Shown here piece by piece: positions 46,677 to 57,514 of a DNA stretch of 64,000 bases. Positions within the stretch are counted from its first letter, which is position 1. Each line of letters starts with the position of its first letter. The notes under the pieces are model-generated. The model was given only the letters and a program-made list of their open reading frames with translations. It was not told the DNA's origin and did no database searches. The stretch comes from Ypsolopha sequella (Eukaryota > Arthropoda > Insecta > Lepidoptera > Ypsolophidae). The stretch spans positions 6,403,501-6,467,500 of the forward strand of contig OW203985.1 in NCBI GenBank assembly GCA_934047225.1, read 5' to 3'. The position numbers and the translations under genes were made by a program.

Positions 46677-46890
46677 CTAGCTTTTGCCTGCGGCTTCGAC
46701 TGCGCCGAACACCGATTTAAAGGAGCCTTGTTCCAATTTTGTCTCTTTGTTATTCATTAAAAAAAAATATATATATATACATCCTTTCTGCAGAACGCGA
46801 TATGTTATACTTGATTTGATCGAAAAAATATCCGGAACTTGGTCGATTTTTCGTGGTTTTTTCGTTTTATTTAAAGTTTACATTACCAAC
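46677..46890 (-). mobile_element. Helitron 3' end and attached repeat
   Basis: On the minus strand the end reads GAAGCCGCAGGCAAAAGCTAG and then T. The part at 46790-46890 is shared with 33310-33450. The 5' end was not located. The 69-codon plus frame is not a gene. Confidence 0.5.
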
Positions 46891-47120
46891 TAAGGAAAAA
46901 ATAATTTAATAAGTACTTTTGCAGATAGTTTTCTGTGGAGAATGCTCACAAAGTATGGAGAAAAAACCCAGGCCTGGCGCAAACGAAATGTATCTCAGAT
47001 TGTTCATAGTAATGGGTGATAAAATAATGTATAGGAGCATCATCAAAATCGATGGCTAAATGTAAGAAATTGCCATTTGTTTATTGGCAGGGGTAATATT
47101 GAGATATCTCAAATAGTGAT

Positions 47121-47314
47121 TAATAGTAGTTTTTGCTCCACGGGCGAAAAGGAATAAATCACGAGAACGATTTAAAACACGAGCATAGCGAGTGTTTTAA
47201 ACGTAACCGAGTAATTTATTGCTCTTACGCCCGTGTGTCATACTCGCTACGCTCGTGTTTTAAATCGTCCTCGTAATTTATTCCTTTGCGCCCTTGTAGC
47301 ATAAACTACTATAA
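47121..47314. mobile_element. Head-to-head copy of the TAATAGTAGTTT repeat
   Basis: TAATAGTAGTTTTTGCTCCA at the left and TGTAGCATAAACTACTA at the right are inverted ends. The AAACACGAGC.TAGCGAG motif appears once on each strand. It looks like two partial copies joined head to head, or a palindromic derivative. Confidence 0.6.
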
Positions 47315-47964
47315 TGTTACATTTTGATATAAAAGTAATAAGGAACTAACAAATTATAATTATCAAAAACGGATGTCAACAAAATTAGATGTGTCTATGT
47401 CTATGTCCTATGCACCTATGTCCTGAATTTCCTGAATTTTGAAAATCTTAATTAGTTATAACTTTTTTACCAGATACCATATAAGTTAATGTAAAACATG
47501 AGTTTTTCCCCATAGGAAAAAAATTAAGTTATTTATAAATTTTTACGATGGACACTTTGTAATATATTTGTAGGTAAGTGAAACGGCAACGTTTGTTATT
47601 CACTGTAGCGAATTTTCCACGTGGTCAAATCAGTTTGACAAAATAGTTTGCCTACGTGGAGGCAGCGTAAAATGAGTGTTCTGGGAGCTGATGAATATTG
47701 GTGGAGAAGATAGTTCGATGCAACTTCCTGAATGAAAGTGGAATAACTTGAATAACGAACACTGATTCGTTAGACTTGTTCTTCATGTTGTTATCACGAG
47801 CTAGGGAGTATGCAGAGTGACTTTGATCAAAAAAACGAATAAACTGACTTGAAAATCCATGTGCACATGGCACAGGTCAACATTCAAAAGCCCAACCCTT
47901 AATCGGTTCAGATAGAAAGCCAACTTTCACGGACTTTGAAAATAAGAATCTCTTTTTTCTGATT

Positions 47965-48332
47965 ACTTTTATTTTGCTTCTATGGTCTATTGGTTCGACT
48001 ACTAATTTGGAGGCTGCCGGTTCAAATCCCGTAGAGACATATTTCTGTTTGGTCTGTTCTTCGGATGGCACGTCAACCTGGGGGTCCATAATATTTTGTG
48101 CTCGAGTATAGGGCTCACAACCAATCACGTTGGGACGTAATAATTGCCGGGGAAACGTGGATGTACGAGTGTCGTACGGGTACGGGCGTCCCCTTTTCGT
48201 AAAAAGGTAAAAAATTGATCGCGGTAGACCCGATTATATATATTATAATGAGTGTCAACTTTGTTTTTCATTTCACAGTCCATACTTGGAAACACCTCTG
48301 ATACCCCCTTTGGGGATTCATGTCGTGACGAT
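47965..48332 (+). mobile_element. Near full-length tRNA-derived SINE
   Basis: A tRNA-like head carries an A-box-like TATGGTCTATTGG and a B box GCCGGTTCAAATCCCG. The body follows: TCGGATGGCACGTCAACCTG, GGGCTCACAACCAATCACGT, GGGACGTAATAA, GAAACGTGGATGTACGAGTG, then TTTCACAGTCCATACTTGG, ACACCTCTGATACCCCC and GGATTCATGTCGTGACGATG. Polymerase III would start it from the internal boxes (family knowledge). Fragments of it lie at six other places in the window. A small insertion splits it at 48174. Confidence 0.65.
48174..48256. mobile_element. Small insertion inside the SINE
   Basis: GAGTGTC occurs at 48167-48173 and again at 48250-48256, and the SINE resumes after the second copy. The 76 bases between (GTACGGGTACGGGCGTCCCC and on) are absent from the other SINE copies. 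So a short element or filler with a 7-bp duplication inserted here. Its class is unknown. Confidence 0.55.
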
Positions 48333-48626
48333 GTACTTTAAACCGCACCAATACTTTAAAGTGTTTTCAAGTGTTTGTGTTTTCTGTTTCAGGTAAGCGC
48401 AGGCGCCTCGACATTAGTTTTTACTAAATGTCTTCCCAGCAAAAACTAAATCCGCTTAAATGCCGTAAGTTTAATCGGATAGTTCGTTTCACACCATCTT
48501 TTTTTATGACACATATTTGGTAAAAAAATGTATTACCCATCAGTTTCATAGAGAATCTTTTAAAAACGTTCGTATATTTTCTATTTCGCCCAGGATATGG
48601 AGAGCTTCTGCCTTCAATCCCTTTTT

Positions 48627-49071
48627 AACCGACTTCAAAAAAGGAGGAGGTTCTCAATTCAACTGTATATATTTTTTTGTGTTGTTACTCCATAACTCCG
48701 TCATTTATGAACCGATTTGAAAATTTCTTTTTTTGTTTGGAAGAATTTACATTCAGGTAGGTCTCATTTTAGGTTTGGTTATGATTTGATGAAAATCTTC
48801 AGAGATAGGCAGTGAAACTCCTCAGAAAATGACAGCATACGAAGCAACAATTTTGCCGACTTCTTTCTTCCTGAAACATTATGTTATCTAGAAGTCGGCG
48901 TATTTCCTACGATATAGCAACATAAAAACCAATATAAAAACGCCGACTTCTAAATAACATAACGTTTCAGGAAGAAAGAAGTCGGCAAAAGTGTTACTTC
49001 GGTACCATCGGTCTTTATAGAATTATTATTAACTTTTTAGTGAATGACTGCTGTTACTATTGAAGTCGGTT
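48627..49071. mobile_element. Element with AACCGACTTCAA inverted ends
   Basis: AACCGACTTCAA at 48627 and TTGAAGTCGGTT at 49060-49071 are exact inverted ends. Inside, 50-bp arms at 48851-48900 and 48941-48990 pair with two mismatches (CGCCGACTTCTA and inverse). The left part, AAAGGAGGAGGTTCTCAATT, is a very common lepidopteran repeat. Non-coding. Confidence 0.65.
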
Positions 49072-49099
49072 ACTATTTTTTTGTTAAAAGTTTATTTTT

Positions 49100-49345
49100 T
49101 CATAAGTTACATACATACTCACGCCTATCTCCCACAAGGGTAGACAGAGACTATAGATTTCCATCTAAACACCTCTTTCACTTATTCCACATACATTAAT
49201 CTAGTTATCCAAGCTCTTCCATTCTGGGTATTTTGACTTTGCCCTTCTTCAGTATGTCGCCCATTTGGTCAGCATGCGTCCTTCTAGGGCGGCTCGGTCG
49301 TTCTCATCTCTCCTTGTACACTCCAATGCGAGTCGTATGCAGAAG
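49100..49345 (-). mobile_element. LINE 3' fragment
   Basis: On the minus strand it reads through GAAAGAGGTGTTTAGATGGA, AATCTATAGTCTCTGTCTAC and GGAGATAGGCGTGAGTATGT, the decayed C-terminal and tail wording (V..AYP..K.A, then (GTAT)n) of a common moth LINE. A related scrap is at 50180-50270 in plus orientation. Confidence 0.4.
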
Positions 49346-49349
49346 TACC

Positions 49350-51344
49350 TAAAATAACTTCCTACGTAAATATAACACCAAAACCCTTGCACCTACTAGT
49401 TTTCAAATTGTAAGCTTACGCATAGGAAAACAGACCTTTTTGTAATGACATTGTAAGTGTTTGCAATTATATCACTAAAATTAGGGTGAGTGTCGATCAT
49501 AAGGAAATAGATAACAACAGCTAAGACTCACTGTGATTTATGCGAAAAAACCTCGACGTTTCGGTCAACTTAAGAGTGATATTCATCAGGCTTCGCGAGG
49601 TGCTTCGGCGCGTGCGACACCCTCACGAGGACTCAACCTCTCGCATAAATCAAAGTGAGTCTGAGCTGTTGTTGTCTATTTCAACATTGTAAGTCTTTAA
49701 AAAACGCTTCAGAATCAGAAACAGAAACTTTATTTAAAAATTCTTGTTGAAAATATTTCGTCAGTCTTAAAACTAGGTCAAAATCTAATAAACTCAATAA
49801 AAATCGACATATTTAATACTGTCAACTCAACAATCTTCATAACCAAAACAGGATCTATTCAGCAACTAATTGCAGCATTTAAATGTCTCCTGCATACAAC
49901 TGCTAGTCGTTTAGCCATCAATTTTGCCACCGACCTTGAGCTGGACAATCTGAAATGTCATCGGCACGCATGTCTTCCAACTGAAAGGATTTGTTAAAAG
50001 TCGCTCTAATAAATCATGGCTTTGTTCAATAACTTAAAATGTCAATGCATGCATAATGGTTCTTATTATAAGGCCTTAATATGTATCATTTGCCGATCGA
50101 ATTGGCGACGACATAATGGAGACAGGCGAATCAAAAGCACACAAATTAGAAGAGCTGGTGTGACTATACAGATGGATGTGGAAAGATGTGTGATAGATGA
50201 TCAATGTGTGATAGAGGTGAAAGAGGTTTGTTAGGATCATAGCAGAAGGTTTATGTATGTATCATAAAAATGGTAAATCACCCATTTTTGAGGTATTTCT
50301 TGGGATTTATTGGGATTTATTGGGATCCCATTAAGTGATTTAAGTAAATTATTTCACCAAAAGTGTTCTTTAACAAGTGTCACAGTAGTACAGCTTATTT
50401 ATTAGCAGCAAATAAATGAAAACAAAGAAGGATTATCCTTTTAAATAAAATATGTTTTTGTTGCGTGATCATGAGAATGGCTTGTGTTTACTGAAGTTTT
50501 CGTGTAGTTTTGTTGAAGCAAATTCGATAAAGCTTCATAAAATCTATTTAGAATGATTTTTTCACGAAAATATGTTCAAATTTCAAAGATCAGTCCAAAA
50601 TTCAGTAGCAACGAGACAACTTTTTGTGAATCCAAAACAAAACAAGAACAAGAGAATCATCCAAAACAAGAGATTTCCCATAAGAAATTTCTTCTTTGTT
50701 ATTATATTTGTGGATAAAATATTATAATAAGTTAAGATTTATAATATTTAATAACTTTATGTCACTAATTTCATGTTCACTTTTTGACCATCGGCTTCAG
50801 ATCTTGCTGTACATACATACGCAATGAACTCAGATTATCTATTTTTTATAGTTTGTTAAAGGTTGAACAAACTAAGGTAATAATCGACCATTACAATTAG
50901 GCTGATGGCAACAACTTTATTAGCTTTTGATATAGGCAATTATTGGTTGGCTCATTGGCCTAATTGTGACAGTCGGTTAATAAACACAAAATGCTGAAAG
51001 CACATATGAGTCATACCTAAATAGAACAAGAACAAAATAATTTAATTTTTTTTACCCGGAAAGGCTTGAACCGCTACAGTGTCACTTAAAAATCACATTG
51101 AAAAAAGGTCTTGAAACATTTAAAGGACAATAAGCCGTTATAGAGTTACAACATTAAAATAAAATATCGGCCATATTAGCCTTGACACCTGTAATTACGA
51201 CAGTTACTTTATAATTTTCCAGTGACTAACCGAGTAGTCATTAACTGCTAAAATTAACAGAGAAGGGTTCAATTTAATTTTACGTCGTAATTGCTATAGT
51301 ACAATATAGTTTTAGATTTAAAAAATTCTAAAGTTTCTGTATAA
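49350..51344. other. AT-rich DNA with a LINE scrap
   Basis: 50180-50270 (GAGGTGAAAGAGGTTTGTTA, then GTTTATGTATGTATC) resembles the LINE tail at 49.1-49.3 kb. 49560-49670 holds AACCTCTCGCATAAATC against GATTTATGCGAAAAAACC, a loose inverted pair. No host gene is seen. Confidence 0.3.
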
Positions 51345-52572
51345 TCTAAATATATAAAAGAAGAACCTGACTGACTGACTGACTGACATATCAACGCACA
51401 GCCCAAACCGTTGGGTCTAGAGATTCCAAATTTGGCAAGTAGGTTTCTTTAGAGGTCTAGGGGTGCACTAAGAAATGATTTTTCAAAATTCACCCCCTAA
51501 GAGGGTGAAACGGGGGTCCAAAGTTTGTATGGGGAAACAAGAATAGTTAAACTATTTTATTCGAAACTTCACAGCAGTACTCTTATCAATAAATGAGTAA
51601 ATACGTGTTTCAGGTTTTTTCAAAATTCAACCCCTAAAAGGGGGAAATGGGGTAACAAATTCTGAAAATCAACATGGGTATCGTTTGTATGGTTTATCGG
51701 GTCGCTGATCATGAAAACGACTACGATTTTAAAATACAACGTAGTGGACGTGAAATACCATCATCATGCGATGGGGTGTAAATGTGTAAATATCAATATG
51801 GGTGTCGTTTTTATGGTTTGTTGGGACGTTTATTATGAAAATGCCATCGATTTTGCAATTTAATATAGTGGACATAAAAATTCTTGAAAGTATGTGTGCC
51901 AGAGCAAATTGGCTGTAACCGACGGACAGACAGACAGCCACACAAGTGATCCTATTAGGGTTCCATTTTTTCCTTTTGAGATATCTATCGATCTATATAT
52001 CCACAATCTATCTATCTGTCTATCTATCTATCTATCTATATCTATCTATATCCAAGCAAAATATCTTTTAAACGGAAGGTAGTGCATCCCTAGGGGTTGG
52101 ACCACGGGATGCCAAAAAAAGTTTTTTTTTAATGTCAAAACTTTGACGGCCTGTATCGCCCAAACGGCTGGAGTTAGACCCATGTTGATGGGTGTCTAGG
52201 AAAAGTTCTCGACGAGATCTGTCTGCCGAAAGTGTCAAAACTTTACAGGCCCATATCTCCCAAACGGCTGATGCTGATACCACGTTCATGGTACTCTAAG
52301 AAAAGGTCTCGGCTAGGTCTAGATGACGGTAAAAAAAAATGAAAGTTCGTACGAAAGTTCTTTTTTACAAAGTTTGTCTGTTTCGAAGTTAGGATCTTTA
52401 AATTTTGTGTTTAGACTGACAATTGAAAATTACTTTATACGTGTCTCAGCGTTTGTGATAAATCCAACCCCGAAGGGGTGAAAAGGGGGATGAAGTTGTC
52501 TTCTGAAAGTCCTTCAATTTCAAAGTAAAATGACTAAATTTGTTATTTACGCTGTCCGTCTGTCCGTCCGGG

Positions 52573-52670
52573 GAGACTCGGTAAGTGGTCAAGACCAAGG
52601 TGCAATGACCCTTTTAACCTTTTTATTGTGTTTTTTCTCAAAAAGGGTCACTGACCACTTACCGAGTCTT
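52573..52670. repeat. Hairpin inside the Helitron
   Basis: AGACTCGGTAAGTGGTC and GACCACTTACCGAGTCT are exact inverses, with a second inner pair TGACCCTTTT and AAAAGGGTCA. The stem brackets an AT-rich loop. Confidence 0.6.
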
Positions 52671-53373
52671 GAGTATGTATTTTTGGCTATATAATTAGAA
52701 GTGACCTAATGTATGTATCTCACAAATATTGCAAGTATTAGGAGTGTGTTTACTTTCGTAAGTACTTTCTAAATCCAATAAAAGGAATAGAAAATGAGTG
52801 TTTTGATGTCCATAAAAATTCAAGGGATGAGTTCATGTTCTTTCGTCTTGCGGATGCACTCTTCTCATGTAAGGTACATCCAAATAATATTATAAATGTG
52901 AAAGTTGGGATGGATATAAAGTTGTTAAAGTTGTATAAAGTTGGTATGTTTGTTACTCTTTCACGCCGTAACTGATGAACCGATTGAGTTGAAACATTGC
53001 ACAAATGTTGTTCTAAACCTAGAATAGGACAAAAGCTACTTTATATCCGATAAATTAGTTCCCATAGGATGGCAATGGGTTGTCAAGTTCCTATAGAAAA
53101 GTGATGTACTGTTACTCCTTCACGCCATACCTACTAAACCGATTAGGCTCAACTTTGCAAAAATGTAGTTCTAGACCTGGAATAGGACATAGTAGACCAC
53201 TTTTTATCCCATTAATCAGTTCAGAGGCAATTGGGTGTCAAGTTCCTATAGAAAAGTAATACACATCTTCACACCGTACCTCCCTAACTGATAGGGCTGA
53301 AACTGCTTTAAATGTAGTTCTAGACCTGAAATAAGACATACGCTACTTTATAACCAAAAAAAAATTTTCGTTT

Positions 53374-53706
53374 GGAAACGCGGCATGGCTTTCGGTCTCG
53401 CCAAAGACCTTTTAGCAAAGGATTAATTCAGAGAACAAAAAATGGTGTCTTTCGGAAACGCAGCCCGGCCTTCTTCTTCGCCAAAGACTTCCAATGATAC
53501 TTAAGCAGATGAATAAAATTAATTAGAAAACAAAAGATAGTGTTAACTGGAAATGCGGCTCGGCTTTCAGCCTCGCCAAACATGCTATACTAGGGGATTA
53601 AATCAGTTATCAAAGACAGCTGTTACACATTAGCAGAGGATTAATTCAGAGAACAAAAAATAGTGTTGATCTGCAAAACGGCTCGGGCTTCGGCCTCGGC
53701 AAAGAC
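53374..53706 (+). repeat. Degenerate tandem repeat (GGAAACGCGGCTCGGC type)
   Basis: Units beginning GGAAACGCGGCATGGC or similar and running through TTCGGTCTCGCCAAAGAC start at 53374, 53454, 53549 and 53673, with GGATTAATTCAGAGAACAAA between some of them. A further unit, GGAAACGTGTCTTGCTCTTC, lies at 56622 beyond the R1 element. Confidence 0.6.
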
Positions 53707-56146
53707 GAAACAATAATGGCTAATTGTAGGCTGTTTCTCGCGGTCTTTAATAGGTGCCTGGCTGTGGGACTCTTTCCCAGACACTGGAAGCGGGCACGAG
53801 TTTGTGTTCTTCCTAAGCCTAACAAAGAGGACTACGCAAACCCAAGGGCCCACCGACCAATTGGCCTGCTTCCAGTGATGGGAAAGGTCTTCGAAAAGCT
53901 GTGGAATAACAGGCTCCTATGGCACCTGGAAGCCCGAGGTCACCTAAACGCCAGACAGTATGGCTTTTTGCCGCAGCCAGGAACTGAGGATGCTCTCTAT
54001 GATTTAGTTGACCTGCTGAAATACGAGAGAAACGTAAGTAAAAAGATCGTTGCTCTCGTGTCACTAGACATAGAGGGAGCCTTTGATTACGCCTGGTGGC
54101 CGTTTATTAAGGCACATCTGCAGGCTAAAAACTGTCCTGCGGATGTGTATAGCGTGGTAAACAGCTACTTATCTGACAGGTCTATCACTCTTACATACGC
54201 TGGCGTCACGGATGCTCTCTATGATTTAGTTGACCTGCTGAAATACGAGAGAAACGTAAGTAAAAAGATCGTTGCTCTCGTGTCACTAGACATAGAGGGA
54301 GCCTTTGATTACGCCTGGTGGCCGTTTATTAAGGCACATCTGCAGGCTAAAAACTGTCCTGCGGATGTGTATAGCGTGGTAGACAGCTACTTATCTGACA
54401 GGTCTATCACTCTTACATACGCTGGCGTCACTGTCTCCAAACCCACAACCCGGGGCTGCGTTCAAGGAAGTATAAGTGGACCGTTGATGTGGAACGTCGT
54501 AATTGACTCGCTCCTCGAACTGCTCCAGGGCTGCGGACTTCACGTCCAAGCTTTTGCCGATGACATAATCATAGTAGCTTCAGCTGACACGCTAGAGGAG
54601 CTAGAGTGTATCGTTAGTCCAGTATTAGACTCAATAGCCACTTGGGGTATTGAACACAAACTTAGGTTTTCTCCGCATAAAACCGCTTTGATGGTTGTTA
54701 CAGGAAAGAGAGACTTTCCAACGCCCCATATAACAATGGCAAATGTCCTATTGGCACCCGTCGACAAAGTCAAAATACTTGGGCTAACGATCGACAAGAA
54801 CTTGACGTTCCTGGAGCACATCAAGATGGTTTGCTATAAAGCTGCCACCGTTTGCAAGGGACTGACTCGGATCGCTAAGGCCTTTTGGGGTCTTAACTCC
54901 GAAATAGTCAGGCAGCTGTATATCGGCGCAGTAGAGCCTATTCTTCTTTACGCAGCGAACGTATGGGCTGATACCACGTCCAAAAAATATATTATAAAGC
55001 GTCTGAGGTCGGAACAACGATTAATAGCTATAAAGATTGCTAAAGCATACCGAACCGTCTCCTATGATTCAGCGATAACGATTGCAAGGCTGCTCCCGAT
55101 CGAGCTGCGGGTGCGTGAGGCGGCCGAGTTATATGCCGTGAAGCGTGGCAAGCCCCTGCTGGAGGCGAGGGACCGTCTGGTGGAGTCTAGAACACCATTT
55201 TACCAACTGCCCCATCCTGCCCTTCGGCAGAGGGTTCGCTACACGGATGACAACGCGCCGGGAGACAAACCAACGCTCCGGTCAGTATCTATACTGATGG
55301 CAGCAAGATCGAGGGCAAAGTCGGATGTGCATTCACATGCTGGCGAAACGGTATCGAGGTGCTGTCAAAGAAGTTCCGACTGGAAGCATTTTGTACCGTT
55401 TACCAGTCGGAGCTTCTCGCATTGCGGCAGGCAATCAGGCTGACGGTGAAGGACAAACAATTCAGGGAGGCAGACATCCTTAGCGACTCACGCTCCTCCC
55501 TGGATGCAATTGCGAACCCGCGTTCCACGCATCCCCTTGCGACAGACATCAGGGCAGACCTGGCAGTTGCGGCGGTGAAAAGGGCGTCCAAATAAAGCTA
55601 TGGTGGGTGCGGGCTCACATTGGCACTGCTGGAAACGAGCGCGCCGACGAGCTAGCTAAGCATGCCGCCCTACACAAAAAGACAGCCGCAGATTATGACA
55701 GATTCCCTCTGTGATCCGCCAGGAGAGTGATCCGCCAACGGACCTTAGAAATCTGGCGGGAGGAATACTCCACGTCCGGGAAGGGCAGAATCACCAAACT
55801 TTTCTTCCCGGACATTTGCCAGTCTTTCCGAACAATAGTGAATTTTAGGGTCTCATATTGGATCACTCAAGCGTGGACTGGTCACGGCGGGAACGCACAC
55901 TACCTTCACCGCTTCAAATGTCGTGATGACCCAGGCTGCTCTTGCTACGTCAATCAGACAATCGAACACATCCTGAACGAATGTCCAAAGGTCGGATCCA
56001 GGAGGTTGCAGCTCGAACTTGAGTTCGACATGAACATTGAAACCTCAAACTGGAGCTCCCTCCTGGCGGGTAAGAGTTCAGGACCGAAATTTGCCGAATA
56101 CTGCATCGACGTCATGAAAGCAGTGGCACAAACTAACAAGACGTAA
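53707..56146 (+). pseudogene. R1-clade non-LTR retrotransposon ORF2, broken
   Basis: Reverse transcriptase, RNase H and C-terminal zinc-knuckle parts of an ORF2 protein are present; ORF1 and the endonuclease are lost by 5' truncation. The 53716-55443 frame shows HWKRARVCVLPKPNK, HRPIGLLP, QYGFLPQPGTEDALYDLV, motif A SLDIEGAFDYAWWP, motif B TTRGCVQGSISGP and motif C FADDII. AWWP after motif A and TEDALYDLV before it are R1-clade wording. Motif A lies in a 222-bp unit that is doubled in frame. The frame then shifts near 55270 (IYTDGSK, the RNase H start, is in another frame), shifts again near 55590 (WWVRAHIGTAGNERADELAK) and meets a TGA at 55712. After that, TGHGGNAHYLHRFKCRDDPG, CSCYVNQTIEHILNECP is the C-terminal knuckle, ending at a TAA near 56146. 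When active, such a protein copies its RNA at a nicked target. This copy cannot make it. Confidence 0.9.
53988..54431 (+). repeat. 222-bp in-frame tandem duplication in the RT domain
   Basis: Units 53988-54209 and 54210-54431 differ at one base (GTAAACAGC against GTAGACAGC, Asn against Asp). Each unit encodes 74 residues, from DALYDLV to TYAGVT, and holds a full motif A with its catalytic Asp. The frame is kept across the junction. Confidence 0.95.
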
Positions 56147-56261
56147 AGCAGGGGGCAGTGCCCCAGTAAAAGAAAATAAATATATATTTTTATATACGCT
56201 AAAAAATAAAATAAAAATTTCATCGATTAATTATAATAACAGTATCAATTTTATTAAAGAT
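56147..56261 (+). other. Probable 3' UTR of the R1-type element
   Basis: AAGCAGGGGGCAGTGCCCCA folds (GGGGCAGTGCCCC) right after the stop, then AAAAGAAAATAAATATATAT follows, an A-rich element end. Where the element stops and the Helitron resumes is unclear. Confidence 0.4.
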
Positions 56262-56618
56262 AAAGATATTAAAGGTGTAATATAATATTCAATAAAAAAT
56301 TAAGTAACATAATAAACAATGTAAAAGTATAATGATGCAAATAAATAAAAAAATAAAAAAAAAACAAGGTCCCTGAAAAATTAAAAAAAAGGATTAAATA
56401 AAAAAATAAAAAAAAAAGTCAGTCAGTCAGTCAGTCAGTCAGGTTCTTCTTTTATATATTTACAAAGATATTAAAGGTGTAATATAATATTCAATAAAAA
56501 ATTAAGTAACATAATAAACAATGTAAAAGTATAATGATGCAAATAAATATAAAAAAAAAAAAAAACAAGGTCCCTGAAAAATTAAAAAACAGGATTAAAT
56601 GAAAAAATAAAAAAAAAG
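56262..56618. repeat. Tandem duplication of about 202 bp
   Basis: AAAGATATTAAAGGTGTAAT starts at 56262 and again at 56464, and both copies run through ACATAATAAACAATGTAAAA and ACAAGGTCCCTGAAAAATTA. Between them is (GTCA)n and GGTTCTTCTTTTATATATTT, the inverse of the Helitron's own 5' end. Confidence 0.8.
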
Positions 56619-56968
56619 ACGGAAACGTGTCTTGCTCTTCGGCCTCGCCAAAAAAACTTTACATAGGGATCAAATTAGAGATGATGAGAACCAAAAACAC
56701 TTTAAATACTCTAAATCAAAGTCAGGTCAACTACTAAAACTAAAAATATTTACAGTTTCGATACGACTATACAAAAACATAATCAACGCGGGCGAAGCCG
56801 CGGGCAATAGCTAGTAAATAATATACGTACATATGTTATATAATAAACGAAGAATACACTTTTATACAAACTTAAAAACAAATTTTTTCATAACTTTTTT
56901 TTTATTTTCCTTTCAAAAAGTATCTAAATTGGTGAATTTTGTATTAGCAAATTTTCTGTCATAGTATA

Positions 56969-57512
56969 CTAGCTGACCCGGCGAACTTCGTTCCGCCTAA
57001 CAGTCTAATAATATAATGTCGTGTTAACTTTAGTTAAACTTAATTTAGGATTTCATTAAGGTAATAACAATAATATAACTTTTTTGCAAATACAGAAATG
57101 TTTTATTGCTTGCCATTGCGAAAGAAGAATGGCAGGGACCCATGTAGTTTCAGTACCGTTGTAGGCTTAGCGTAGGGTATTGAATATATGCAGAAATAAT
57201 AGTTCTTGGAATAAATAGGCGATTTTAAAACTTGGGGTTTAGATGTTATTTAATGATATCAGAACGCTAGATAAATAGGTTTCTTTTATATGCGTAGTTT
57301 TGTCAACAGATGGCACCACATGCTGTTTGCATTCGTAAAATTAATTAATTTATTTATTGTTATTCGATAACTTATCCGATATTTTATTACTTATTCTGCT
57401 ATTCGGAGCGGATAAGAATACACCAAAAAAGAGATAACTAATATCGATCCAGCCGATCTTGAGTTATAAGTGGTGTAACTAACACGACTTTAGTTTATAT
57501 ATTTATATAAGA
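56969..57512 (-). mobile_element. Non-autonomous Helitron, second family
   Basis: On the minus strand it begins TCTTATATAAATATATAAAC after an A, continues with GTCGTGTTAGTTACACCACT, TATAACTCAAGATCGGCTGG, and ends GGCGGAACGAAGTTCGCCGG, GTCAGCTAG before a T. The terminal hairpin GGCGGAACGAAGTTCGCC is clear. Length 544 bp; no protein. Wording matches a widespread lepidopteran Helitron family. Confidence 0.75.
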
Positions 57513-57514
57513 TT

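Larger units (their letters stand above)
51345..56814 (+). mobile_element. Composite Helitron carrying an R1-type element
   Basis: It begins TCTAAATATATAAAAGAAGA after an A, then (CTGA)n and CATATCAACGCACAGCCCAA. It ends CAACGCGGGCGAAGCCGCGG, GCAATAGCTAG before a T. Both ends obey the Helitron A|TC...CTAG|T rule. It encodes no Rep/helicase, so it is non-autonomous. Inside are a (TATC)n run near 52010-52050, a doubled block around 52134 and 52234, the hairpin 52573-52670, an array of GGAAACGCGGCTCGGC-type repeats, and a broken R1-clade element. Treating it as one unit is an inference from the two ends. Confidence 0.6.

Noticed and set aside
47877..48128. 83-codon minus frame with TGFEPAASKLVVEPIDHRSK
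   Set aside because: This is the reverse translation of a tRNA-like SINE head, a frequent artefact.
53641..54064. Minus-strand frames of 70 and 81 codons over the R1-type element
   Set aside because: Antisense shadows of the reverse transcriptase frame.
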